The notes below the pieces were generated by a model. That model saw only the letters and a program-made list of their open reading frames with translations. It made no database searches and was not told the DNA's origin. A stretch of DNA of 64,000 bases from Bacteroidota bacterium (GTDB taxonomy: Bacteria; Bacteroidota; Bacteroidia; Flavobacteriales; Weeksellaceae): positions 1 through 64,000 of the forward strand of contig JAFDZI010000039.1 in the NCBI GenBank assembly GCA_018266955.1. The letters run 5' to 3'. The position numbers and the translations under genes are program-made. Below, one piece after another: positions 9,686 to 17,330 of this stretch. How positions within the stretch are numbered: the stretch's first letter is position 1; each line of letters opens with the position of its first letter.

Positions 9686-10723
9686 ATGCAAACAATCAAA
9701 AATAAAACCTTACTCATCACCGGAGGTACCGGATCTTTTGGTACAGCGGTGCTCAATCGTTTTTTACAAACCGATCATTTTTCGGAAATCCGCATTTTTT
9801 CTCGCGATGAGAAAAAACAGGACGACATGCGTAACCTCTACAAAAACGACAAAATAAAATACTACATCGGCGATGTTCGGGATTATACCTCGGTAGAACC
9901 TGCAACCCGTGGGGTAGATTATATCTTTCACGCTGCAGCACTCAAGCAAGTGCCGTCTTGTGAGTTTTTCCCCATGCAAGCCGTAAAAACCAATGTAGAA
10001 GGTACCCAAAATGTGATCCGAGCTGCCGCTTCTAACGGAGTGAAAAAAGTCATTTGCCTCTCTACCGACAAAGCTGCCTATCCCATCAACGCCATGGGAA
10101 TTTCCAAAGCCATGATGGAAAAAGTAGCCGTTGCCGAAGCCAGAAACCTAAAAGATACCGTCGTTTGCCTTACCCGTTACGGAAATGTTATGGCAAGTAG
10201 AGGTTCGGTCATTCCGTTGTTCCTGAACCAAATCCAAAAAGGAGAACCCATCACCGTTACCGATCCCAACATGTCCCGATTTTTCATGTCCTTAGACGAT
10301 GCTGTGGACTTGGTGTTGTTCGCCTTTGAGAATGCCAATCCCGGCGATCTCTTTGTGAACAAAGCACCTGCAGGAAGCATTGGCGATTTGGCTCAAGCCC
10401 TAATAGAACTGACCGGGAAAGAAGTTCCTGTTAAAGTAATCGGAACCCGACACGGAGAAAAACTCTACGAAACCCTCTGCACCCGCGAAGAAATGATGAA
10501 AGCCGAAGACATGGGCGATTTTTACCGTGTACCTGCCGATAACCGGGATCTAAATTATGCAAAATATTTCTCCGAAGGGGAAGAAGATGTTTCAAAAATA
10601 GAAGATTACCACTCCCACAACACCGAACAACAAGGCGTGGAAGGTTTGAAACGATTAATTTCAACTTTGCCTTTGATCAGAAAAGAAGTTTTTGGTGAAG
10701 AGGTGATGCAGTATCCTTATTGA
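9686..10723 (+). CDS. capE: UDP-GlcNAc 4,6-dehydratase/5-epimerase (CapE/FnlA/WbjB)
   Basis: First step of UDP-N-acetyl-L-fucosamine synthesis. It is an extended SDR with GGTGSFG near the N-terminus and the family segments HAAALKQVPSCEFFPMQA and LSTDKAAYPINAMGISKAMM. As in WbpM/CapE-type dehydratases, the classical YxxxK is MxxxK, so Met in place of Tyr is expected here and is not a defect. Length (345) matches CapE. Partners CapF (12937) and CapG (14659) lie downstream but are separated from it by an ATPase, a cupin gene and repeats. This is one of the safest pathway assignments in the window. Confidence 0.93.
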   Translation: MQTIKNKTLLITGGTGSFGTAVLNRFLQTDHFSEIRIFSRDEKKQDDMRNLYKNDKIKYYIGDVRDYTSVEPATRGVDYIFHAAALKQVPSCEFFPMQAVKTNVEGTQNVIRAAASNGVKKVICLSTDKAAYPINAMGISKAMMEKVAVAEARNLKDTVVCLTRYGNVMASRGSVIPLFLNQIQKGEPITVTDPNMSRFFMSLDDAVDLVLFAFENANPGDLFVNKAPAGSIGDLAQALIELTGKEVPVKVIGTRHGEKLYETLCTREEMMKAEDMGDFYRVPADNRDLNYAKYFSEGEEDVSKIEDYHSHNTEQQGVEGLKRLISTLPLIRKEVFGEEVMQYPY

Positions 10724-10890
10724 AAGTTAAAAGGAAAAAGTTAAAAGGGAAAAGGTAAAAGGAAAAAGTTGAAAGGAAAAAGTTGAAAGGGAAAAGGTAA
10801 AAGGGAAAAAGTTGAAAGGGAAAAGTTGAAAGGAAAAAGTTGAAAGGGAAAAGGGAAAAGTTAAAAGGTAAAAGGGAAAAGTTGAAAAAG
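10724..10890 (+). repeat. Imperfect purine-rich tandem array (AAAAGGGAAAAGTTG units)
   Basis: Starting directly at the capE stop, about 165 bases consist of degenerate 12-15-base units of the type AAGTTGAAAGGGAAA. All purines lie on the + strand apart from the GTT/GTA steps. The remainder of the gap to 11084 is AT-rich and holds the promoter of the next gene. Related units recur at 14056 and, inverted, at 14611. Confidence 0.9.
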
Positions 10891-11024
10891 GGAGTTGATG
10901 TTTTATTAGGTATTATAACTACTAAGGAATTGATTTGAAATCTATATTTCAGTTCGTTTTTTCATTTAATCTTTATTGAATTTTTCAACTGTGATTATAA
11001 TAACGCATACATTATTTGATTTCT

Positions 11025-11055
11025 ATAAATATGATTATAACTTTTTGTATATTTG
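11025..11055 (+). promoter_or_regulatory. Bacteroidota-type promoter of the ATPase gene
   Basis: TTTG at 11025-11028, a 19-base spacer and TATATTTG at 11048-11055 match the Bacteroidota consensus TTTG-N19-TANNTTTG exactly. The ATG of the ATPase gene is 28 bases downstream. It gives this gene its own transcription within the glycan operon. Confidence 0.65.
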
Positions 11056-11083
11056 TGGGAAATTATAGATATAAATAATTTAG

Positions 11084-12316
11084 ATGTCAGATTCTTCACC
11101 TCATACTATTTATCGTCCACTCTATGTAGATAGGGTAAAACCATTTATTGGCAAGCAAATGATAAAGGTTTTTACAGGGCAGCGCCGTGTGGGGAAAAGT
11201 TATTTGTTGTATCAGATCATCAATTACATCAAATCAGAGGATATTAATGCCAATATCATATACATCAATAAAGAGGATTTAAAATTTCGAGCCATCACCA
11301 ATGCCGAAAACTTAAATGATTATGTTATTGAACATCAATCTAAAGAATTCAAAAGTTATGTTTTTATAGATGAAATTCAGGAAATTGAAAATTTTGAACT
11401 CGCACTTCGCTCTTTGTTGCTTGATGAAAGAATAGATTTGTACTGTACCGGAAGCAATGCCAAGTTACTTTCCAGTGATATTGCAGGACAACTGAGTGGT
11501 CGTTTTATAGAAATTAATGTGTACAGCCTGACCTATATTGAATTTTTGGAATTTCATCAATTAGAAAATACCGATGAAGCATTACAAAAATACCTTAAAT
11601 ATGGGGGATTGCCTTACTTAAAGCATTTATCTTTGGAAGAGGAAATGGTATTTGAGTACTTAAAAAATATCTATTCCACCATTGTTTTTCGAGATATCAT
11701 CAATCGATATGGTGTTCGAAATACTGCTTTTTTAGAACAATTAATTTACTTTTTGGCATCGAATACAGGAAGTCTCTTTTCTGCTAAAAAAATAAGTGAC
11801 TTTTTAAAATCACAGAAAATTAACATAGCACCCAATCAAGTGCAAGCCTATATCCAGCATTTGGTGAATGCTTTTCTTATTCATCAAGTGAAAAGATATG
11901 ATATAGAGGGAAAGCGCTTGTTTGAAATAGGGGAGAAATATTATTTTGAAAATCTGGGAATCCGAAATGCTTTGTGGGGCTATCGATTGGAAGACTTTGG
12001 AAAAATGATGGAAAATGTGGTATATAATCATTTATTAGCACATGGTTATACCGTCCATATAGGAACTTTAGGCGCTAATGAAATTGATTTTGTAGCAGAA
12101 AAACATGGAGAAAAAATATACATACAAGTGGCCCTCTCATTATTAGAGGAAAAAACCATAGAAAGAGAATTTGGTAATTTGCAAAAAATTAAAGATAACT
12201 ATCCAAAAATGGTAGTGACCATGGATGCATTTGCTGGAAATTCTATAGAAGGCATTCTAGCGGTAGATTTGCGTAGTTTTTTAATGAATTCGTGGAGTGA
12301 AAAATATAAAGAATAA
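11084..12316 (+). CDS. AAA ATPase with DUF4143 domain
   Basis: The N-terminal AAA_14-type P-loop is GQRRVGKSYLL (about residues 28-39), and the Walker B-like VFIDEIQEI follows. The C-terminal half (about 200-390) resembles DUF4143 and ends with EIDFVAEKHGEKIYIQVA, a strand pattern seen in PDDEXK-like folds. The family is widespread and of unknown function. It has its own promoter and interrupts capE-capF, so it is probably an insertion and not a glycan enzyme. Its stop overlaps the next start by one base (TAATG), so it also drives the cupin gene. Compare the second ATPase at 17331. Confidence 0.82.
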   Translation: MSDSSPHTIYRPLYVDRVKPFIGKQMIKVFTGQRRVGKSYLLYQIINYIKSEDINANIIYINKEDLKFRAITNAENLNDYVIEHQSKEFKSYVFIDEIQEIENFELALRSLLLDERIDLYCTGSNAKLLSSDIAGQLSGRFIEINVYSLTYIEFLEFHQLENTDEALQKYLKYGGLPYLKHLSLEEEMVFEYLKNIYSTIVFRDIINRYGVRNTAFLEQLIYFLASNTGSLFSAKKISDFLKSQKINIAPNQVQAYIQHLVNAFLIHQVKRYDIEGKRLFEIGEKYYFENLGIRNALWGYRLEDFGKMMENVVYNHLLAHGYTVHIGTLGANEIDFVAEKHGEKIYIQVALSLLEEKTIEREFGNLQKIKDNYPKMVVTMDAFAGNSIEGILAVDLRSFLMNSWSEKYKE

Positions 12317-12798
12317 TGCTATTAAAAGGAAAACGGCACCAAGACGAACGAGGAATCATCACCTACAATAATGATTTTGATGCCTCACAAATTAAGCGCA
12401 TTTATACCATTGAAAATGCTTCGATTGATTTTGTAAGAGGTTGGCAAGGACACAAGATAGAACAACGATGGTTTGCTTGTATGAAAGGAGGTTTTAAGAT
12501 AAAAGTAAAAAGGTTTCAAGGAGAAGGGGAGAAGGAAAAAGGAGAAAGTGTAAAGGAAAAAGGAGAAAGTGTTAAGGAAAATGGAGTAAGGGAGAAGGAA
12601 AAAGGGGAAAGGGAGAGGGATTTTTTATCTTTGGATACACAGGAATATATTCTGGATGATCGGCAATTAACCTACTTACATGTGCCTGCTGGTCATGTTA
12701 CAGCAATTCAAGCCTTGGAAGAAGGAAGTAAATTGTTGGTCTTGGCAGATTATGGAATAGGGGAAATAGAGGATGAATATAGGTTTGAATATAGATAA
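12316..12798 (+). CDS. WxcM-like cupin (sugar isomerase/capsule epimerase family)
   Basis: Small cupin similar to the WxcM/FdtA family. The sequence includes RGIITYNNDFDASQIKRIY, GWQGHKIEQRWFACMKGGFKI and a C-terminal strand pair YLHVPAGHVTAIQALEEGSK. Related proteins are dTDP-keto-sugar isomerases or stand-alone capsule cupins. About 33 codons in the middle (12519-12620) are Lys/Glu/Gly-rich and encoded by a purine repeat. Without them the protein would have the usual length of about 125-135. Between capE and capF it may help handle the keto intermediate, but this is inference. Confidence 0.72.
   Translation: MLLKGKRHQDERGIITYNNDFDASQIKRIYTIENASIDFVRGWQGHKIEQRWFACMKGGFKIKVKRFQGEGEKEKGESVKEKGESVKENGVREKEKGERERDFLSLDTQEYILDDRQLTYLHVPAGHVTAIQALEEGSKLLVLADYGIGEIEDEYRFEYR
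12519..12620 (+). repeat. In-frame purine-rich repeat inside the cupin gene
   Basis: Degenerate units of GGAGAAAGTGTAAAGGAAAAA type occupy about 100 bases and encode a Lys/Glu-rich linker. The units resemble the intergenic arrays at 10724 and 14056. The frame is kept through the whole tract. Confidence 0.85.
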
Positions 12799-12800
12799 TT

Positions 12801-12927
12801 TCTCGCAGATGCTCGTTGAAAGGTGTCTCGCAGATAGACGCTGATTGGTTTTGCAGATATTCGCAGGTGAAATCAGCGTAAATTAGCGAGAGAAAAGATC
12901 CGCGCAAATCAGCGAGAAATAATAAAA
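12801..12927 (+). repeat. CGCAGAT/CAGCG-type dispersed repeat
   Basis: The gap before capF holds repeated pieces such as TCTCGCAGAT, CGCTGATT, AATCAGCG and GCGAGA on both strands. They read as alternating direct and inverted short motifs. A weak echo (AAATCCGCGACTCAACGA) lies near 18675. No RNA or coding signal is visible. Confidence 0.6.
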
Positions 12928-12936
12928 AAAATATTT

Positions 12937-14055
12937 ATGATAAAAATAGGAATTACAGGACAGAACGGTTTCGTTGGAAAACATTTATACAATACATTAG
13001 GATTATTTCCTGAGGAGTTTGAAAGAGTAGATTTTCAAAAGGAATATTTTGAAGATAAAGAAAAGTTGGATGCTTTTGTTTCCCAATGCGATGTCATTGT
13101 TCACTTAGCTGCGATGAATCGTCATGATTCGGAACAAGTGATTTATGACACCAATGTGGCTTTAGCGAATAATTTGGTCGATGCTTTAAAGAGAACCCAT
13201 TCCAAAGCCCATGTTTTGATGTCGTCTTCTACACAAGAAGAACGCGATAATCTCTATGGAAAATCCAAGAAAGAAGGCCGTGAAGCGATTGTACATTGGG
13301 CAAATGAAAACGGAGGTAAAGTGACGGGTTTAATTATTCCCAATGTTTTTGGAGCCTTTGGTAAACCTTTCTATAACTCATTTATTGCCACTTTTTGTCA
13401 TCAGTTGACCCATGGCGAAACACCGACTATTGCGAATGATGGAGAAGTAAAGCTAATCTATGTTCAAGAATTGGTGATGACCATCATCGAGGAAATTCGT
13501 TCAGGAAAAAGTCAACCTGAATTATTTATTGAACCAACGGCTATTAAGAAAGTTTCAGAAGTTTTAGCTTTATTAAATGAGTATAAAACAAAATATTTTG
13601 ATGGTGGTGAAATACCTGAGCTAAAAAATAGTTTCGAGCATAATTTATTCAATTCGTTTCGTTCCTATATTGACCATAAAACCTATTTTCCTGTAAAGTT
13701 CACCCAACATACCGATCCAAGAGGCGCTTTTGTGGAAGTGATTCGTTTAGGAATTGGGGGACAATGTTCCTTCTCGACAACCGTTCCTGGAATTACCCGA
13801 GGCAATCATTTTCACACCCGAAAGATAGAGCGATTTGCGGTGATTAAAGGCAAAGCTTTAATACAACTGAGAAAAATAGATTCCGATGAGGTGCTCGATT
13901 TTTATTTAGATGGCGCAGAACCCGCTTATGTCGATATGCCGATTTGGTTTACACATAACATTAAAAACATTGGCGACGAAGAATTGTTCACTATTTTTTG
14001 GATCAATGAAGCCTATAACCCGGAAGATGCCGATACTTTTTTTGTGGAAGTGTAA
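12937..14055 (+). CDS. capF: CapF/FnlB/WbjC bifunctional epimerase-reductase
   Basis: Second step of UDP-L-FucNAc synthesis, converting the keto product of CapE to UDP-N-acetyl-6-deoxy-talosamine. The N-terminal SDR domain has GITGQNGFVGKHL and LYGKSKKEG (YxxxK). The C-terminal cupin (about residues 245-372) has GITRGNHFHTRKIERFAVI with metal-binding His residues. The 372-residue two-domain layout matches CapF. It is separated from capE by the ATPase and cupin genes. Confidence 0.92.
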   Translation: MIKIGITGQNGFVGKHLYNTLGLFPEEFERVDFQKEYFEDKEKLDAFVSQCDVIVHLAAMNRHDSEQVIYDTNVALANNLVDALKRTHSKAHVLMSSSTQEERDNLYGKSKKEGREAIVHWANENGGKVTGLIIPNVFGAFGKPFYNSFIATFCHQLTHGETPTIANDGEVKLIYVQELVMTIIEEIRSGKSQPELFIEPTAIKKVSEVLALLNEYKTKYFDGGEIPELKNSFEHNLFNSFRSYIDHKTYFPVKFTQHTDPRGAFVEVIRLGIGGQCSFSTTVPGITRGNHFHTRKIERFAVIKGKALIQLRKIDSDEVLDFYLDGAEPAYVDMPIWFTHNIKNIGDEELFTIFWINEAYNPEDADTFFVEV

Positions 14056-14236
14056 AGGAGGGAAGGATAAAGTAAAAAGGATAAAGGTAAAAGGATAAAG
14101 TAAAAAGTAAAAAGGATAAAGTAAAAAGTAAAAAGGATAAAGTAAAAAGTAAAAAGGATAAAGGTAAAAGGATAAAGTAAAAAGTAAAAAAGTAAAAAAG
14201 TAAAAAAGTAAAAAAGATAAAGGTAAAAGGTATGGT
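14056..14236 (+). repeat. Purine-rich tandem array (AAAAAGGATAAAGTA units)
   Basis: About 180 bases made of 14-22-base units such as AAAGTAAAAAGGATAAAG, starting at the capF stop and ending just before the four-helix-bundle gene. Several longer units repeat almost exactly. A translated frame on the opposite strand is only the repeat read as Tyr/Pro/Phe/Leu and is not a gene. Confidence 0.92.
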
Positions 14237-14248
14237 AAGTAAAAAATT

Positions 14249-14596
14249 ATGAGAGAGAATGATTTATTAAAAAGAACTTTTGAATTTGGAGTTTTGGTAA
14301 TCAAATTTCTTCGAACTTTACCTGATACTTCTGATTTGAAAATAATTAAATATCAATTGGTAAAAGCAGTGACCTCTGTAGGTGCAAATTATGAAGAAGC
14401 TCAAGCTGGATCTTCAAAGGCTGATTTTATCAATAAAGTAAATATTTCATTAAAAGAAGCAAGAGAAACCAATTATTGGTTAAGAATGCTAGCCGCTTTA
14501 GAGGTTGAAAGCATTGAGTTACTAGAACTTATAAACGAATCAAAAGAAATTAAAAACATATTAGGAGCTATTGTGAAAAATGCTAGAGAAAATTAG
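14249..14596 (+). CDS. Four-helix-bundle protein (S23 / 23S rRNA IVP / Avd-like family)
   Basis: A 115-residue all-helical protein with the family segments LVKAVTSVGANYEEAQAGSS and FINKVNISLKEARETNYWL. The family occurs inside 23S rRNA intervening sequences. It is also structurally related to Avd, the accessory protein of diversity-generating retroelements. No reverse transcriptase or variable-repeat pair is visible here. It is flanked upstream by a purine repeat array and downstream by a related tract in the opposite orientation. It has no expected role in FucNAc synthesis, yet it sits between capF and capG. Confidence 0.85.
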   Translation: MRENDLLKRTFEFGVLVIKFLRTLPDTSDLKIIKYQLVKAVTSVGANYEEAQAGSSKADFINKVNISLKEARETNYWLRMLAALEVESIELLELINESKEIKNILGAIVKNAREN

Positions 14597-14610
14597 GACA
14601 TAAATTATAA

Positions 14611-14650
14611 CTTTTTTCTTTTTTTTCCTTTTCACTTTTTCCTTTTAACT
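14611..14650 (-). repeat. Inverted counterpart of the purine arrays
   Basis: A pyrimidine-rich tract (CTTTTTCC / CCTTTTAAC) whose reverse complement reads AGTTAAAAGGAAAAAGTG, like the arrays at 10724 and 14056. The four-helix-bundle gene is therefore bracketed by arrays in opposite orientation. Confidence 0.7.
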
Positions 14651-14658
14651 TATTAAAT

Positions 14659-15849
14659 ATGAAAAAACTAAAAGTAATGACCGTGGTCGGAACAAGACCA
14701 GAAATTATCAGATTATCAAGAGTATTAATGGCATTGGATCATTCCGAAGCGGTAGAACATATCATTGTCCACACCGGACAAAACTATGATTACGAACTCA
14801 ACGAAGTTTTCTTTGAAGATTTGGGACTTAGGAAACCCGATTTTTTCCTTAATGCTGCCGGTGGAAATGCGACCACCACCGCAGGAAAAATTTTAATGAA
14901 CATCGACCCCGTTTTGGAGGAAATTCAACCTGATGCCTTTTTGGTATTGGGCGATACTAATTCATGTCTTTGTGCCATAGCTGCCAAGAAAAGACATATT
15001 CCCATTTTCCACATGGAGGCTGGAAATAGATGTTTCGACCAACGAGTGCCTGAGGAAACCAACCGGAAAATCGTGGATCATACCGCCGATATCAACCTTA
15101 CTTATTCCGATATTGCCAGAGAATATCTGTTGAGAGAAGGTTTGCCTGCGGACAGAATCATCAAAACGGGTTCGCCCATGTTTGAGGTTTTGAATCATTA
15201 TTTACCACAAATTAAAGCATCAACGGTTTTAGAGCAATTGAATCTGGAAAAAGGAAAATTCTTTGTGGTTTCTTCCCATCGTGAGGAAAACATCAACAAC
15301 GAGAAAAACTTCCGTGGATTGATGACTTCTCTCAATGCCATTGCCGAAAAATATCAGTATCCCATCATCGTTTCTACCCATCCTAGGACTCGAAATATGA
15401 TAGAGAAAATGCAAATAGAAATGCGTCCTGAAATTCAGTTTCTAAAACCATTAGGTTTCCATGATTACAATGCCTTACAAATGCATTCCTATGCGGTTTT
15501 ATCCGATTCGGGAACTATTTCAGAAGAATCCTCAATTCTTAATTTCAGAGCGTTGAATATCCGTCAGGCACACGAAAGACCCGAAGCCATGGAGGAAGCT
15601 TCAGTGATGATGGTGGGACTTTCACCAGAAAGAATTTTGCAAGGATTGGTGCAGGTACAAACACAAGTAGTAGGGGAGAGAAACCAATTACCAATTACCA
15701 ATTACCAATTACAAGTTACCAATAACCAATCCCCCAACTTCCGCCAAGTTGCCGATTATTCCATGCCAAATGTATCCGAGAAAGTAGTAAGAATCATCAT
15801 TTCCTACACCGACTATATCAAAAGAACAGTGTGGAGCGAAGAAATATAA
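14659..15849 (+). CDS. capG: UDP-HexNAc 2-epimerase (CapG/FnlC/WbjD)
   Basis: Final epimerase giving UDP-N-acetyl-L-fucosamine. It is a non-hydrolysing 2-epimerase fold with GTRPEIIRLSRV, HTGQNYDYELNEVFFEDL, HMEAGNRCFDQRVPEETNR and SDSGTISEESSIL. The CapG family is about 375 residues. This one is 396, and the excess is an Asn/Gln/Thr-rich stretch at about residues 341-358 encoded by a CCAATTA repeat (15681-15733). It is followed after five bases by the WbuB-like transferase, the standard fnl gene order. Confidence 0.92.
   Translation: MKKLKVMTVVGTRPEIIRLSRVLMALDHSEAVEHIIVHTGQNYDYELNEVFFEDLGLRKPDFFLNAAGGNATTTAGKILMNIDPVLEEIQPDAFLVLGDTNSCLCAIAAKKRHIPIFHMEAGNRCFDQRVPEETNRKIVDHTADINLTYSDIAREYLLREGLPADRIIKTGSPMFEVLNHYLPQIKASTVLEQLNLEKGKFFVVSSHREENINNEKNFRGLMTSLNAIAEKYQYPIIVSTHPRTRNMIEKMQIEMRPEIQFLKPLGFHDYNALQMHSYAVLSDSGTISEESSILNFRALNIRQAHERPEAMEEASVMMVGLSPERILQGLVQVQTQVVGERNQLPITNYQLQVTNNQSPNFRQVADYSMPNVSEKVVRIIISYTDYIKRTVWSEEI
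15681..15733 (+). repeat. In-frame CCAATTA/CCAATAA repeat in capG
   Basis: Tandem seven-base ACCAATT units followed by looser ACCAATAACCAATC units, inside the capG frame. It is the same unit type as the noncoding tract before capE (9601-9676). It encodes an Asn/Tyr/Gln/Thr loop near the C-terminus. Confidence 0.85.
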
Positions 15850-15854
15850 AATAG

Positions 15855-17051
15855 ATGAATGTACTTTTTTTAACTCTTGTAGGCATCAATTCAGTTGAAG
15901 ATAGGGGGATATATCAGGATTTATTAAGAAAATTCCGTGATGAAGGTCATCAGGTAACCATTGTAACTCCTGTTGAAAGAAGAAAGAAAATTCGTACGAA
16001 TTTTCGAAAAGAAAATGGGGTTTCTATTCTTCAAGTGAAAACATTTAATATTCAAAAAACAAACCTATTAGAAAAAGGTATTGGAACTTTATCAATAGAG
16101 TTCCAATATCTTTCCGCCATCAAAAAATATTTAAGTACTACTCAATTTGATCTAGTATTATATTCAACGCCTCCTATTACATTTGTTCGGGTAATTGAAT
16201 ACATTAAAAAAAGAGATAAGGCTTATTCTTATTTGTTATTGAAGGATATATTCCCACAAAATGCCGTGGACATGAAGATGCTAAAAGAAAATGGATTTCT
16301 CCATAGGCAATTTCTTCAAAAAGAAAAAAGACTGTATCAGATTTCCGATACCATTGGTTGTATGTCACCGGCCAATGTCGAGTTTGTATTAAAGCATCAT
16401 TCTGAAATACCTTCCTCAAAAGTAGAAGTTAATCCAAATTCGATTGAACCGATTGAATTTCAGATTTCAACAGAAGAAAAAAAGGAAATTCGCCAAAAAT
16501 ATGAGATCCCGTTAGATAAAAAAGTGTTTGTTTATGGAGGGAATTTAGGAAAACCACAAGGTGTAGATTTTTTATTGGAAACGATAGAACATACCATAAA
16601 TGAAGAGGTATTTTTCTTAATAGTAGGTGATGGAACAGAGTATAATAAAATTCAAAATTGGTTCTCACAATACCATCCCGAAAATGCCAAACTCTTGCAA
16701 AAGTTGCCTAAATTGGATTATGATAAACTTTTAATGGCATGTGATATCGGTTTAATTTTTTTAGATAGAAACTTTTTAATTCCCAATTTTCCATCAAGAT
16801 TATTGTCTTATTTAGAAATGGGAAAACCCATCATAGCAGCAACGGACCCTAATACTGATCTAGGTAATATTATCGAAAATGCTAAATGTGGATACAAAGT
16901 ACTTTCAGGAAACCAAGAAGAAATGCAAACAAAAATAATGGCTGTACTAGAAAATGATTTACATAGTTTAGCCGAGAATGGGAAAAAATTATTGTACGAA
17001 AATTATACCGTCCAATTTTCGTATGATTTAATCAAGGAAAAGCTGAATTAA
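15855..17051 (+). CDS. wbuB: WbuB-like glycosyltransferase (putative L-FucNAc transferase)
   Basis: GT4-type enzyme. The N-terminal segments LVGINSVEDRGIYQDLLRKF and YSTPPITFVRVIEYIKKRD and the C-terminal LDRNFLIPNFPSRLLSYLEM are typical of WbuB, the transferase that follows fnlABC in several O-antigen loci and transfers L-FucNAc. The adjacent complete UDP-L-FucNAc pathway strongly supports that donor. The acceptor is probably the sugar placed by the initiating transferase at 19912. The original next gene appears to have been displaced by insertions. Confidence 0.85.
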   Translation: MNVLFLTLVGINSVEDRGIYQDLLRKFRDEGHQVTIVTPVERRKKIRTNFRKENGVSILQVKTFNIQKTNLLEKGIGTLSIEFQYLSAIKKYLSTTQFDLVLYSTPPITFVRVIEYIKKRDKAYSYLLLKDIFPQNAVDMKMLKENGFLHRQFLQKEKRLYQISDTIGCMSPANVEFVLKHHSEIPSSKVEVNPNSIEPIEFQISTEEKKEIRQKYEIPLDKKVFVYGGNLGKPQGVDFLLETIEHTINEEVFFLIVGDGTEYNKIQNWFSQYHPENAKLLQKLPKLDYDKLLMACDIGLIFLDRNFLIPNFPSRLLSYLEMGKPIIAATDPNTDLGNIIENAKCGYKVLSGNQEEMQTKIMAVLENDLHSLAENGKKLLYENYTVQFSYDLIKEKLN

Positions 17052-17052
17052 C

Positions 17053-17076
17053 GTGTACAAAAACCACCTCAAACGC
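17053..17076 (+). pseudogene. Remnant of initiating-transferase start (copy A)
   Basis: Starting immediately after the wbuB stop, about 23 bases match the beginning of the transferase gene at 19912 (GTGTACAAAAACCACC against ATGTACAAAAACCACC), after which similarity is lost. This marks the ancestral junction of wbuB and the transferase gene. The rest of the gap to 17331 (AT-rich) has no gene. Confidence 0.7.
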
Positions 17077-17198
17077 TTTTGATATTTTTTTCAACTTCAA
17101 TAAAATTTATTATTCCTTATTTTGTTACATGAAATCAATTAAAACACCCTTTATTTTGTTTCACAAAGAGGAGAATGTTTAACGGAAATAAATATAAA

Positions 17199-17216
17199 AT
17201 GAGCGTGCAAGAAAAT
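17199..17216 (+). pseudogene. Remnant of the DUF1016 gene start
   Basis: ATGAGCGTGCAAGAAAAT here equals the first 18 bases of the intact DUF1016 gene at 18870, and the preceding AAA is shared too. The sequence then diverges. It lies about 120 bases after transferase remnant A, while the intact gene lies 23 bases after copy B. Confidence 0.7.
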
Positions 17217-17330
17217 TATTGTATCCATAATTCAAAATATAAGTTCCCATCCATGACCGAAGGTGTTACTATTTTTAGTATCTTTGTTATCGAAACATAG
17301 ATTACTGTAATGAAGATTACGATATAGGAA

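Noticed and set aside
13906..14304. 132-residue frame on the - strand rich in Tyr/Pro/Phe/Leu
   Set aside because: It is the reverse reading of the purine repeat array and of the end of capF. The repeated residues reflect DNA repeats, not a protein.
14249..14596. Diversity-generating retroelement around the Avd-like gene
   Set aside because: There is no reverse transcriptase gene and no template/variable repeat pair within the window, so only the family relation of the small protein is claimed.
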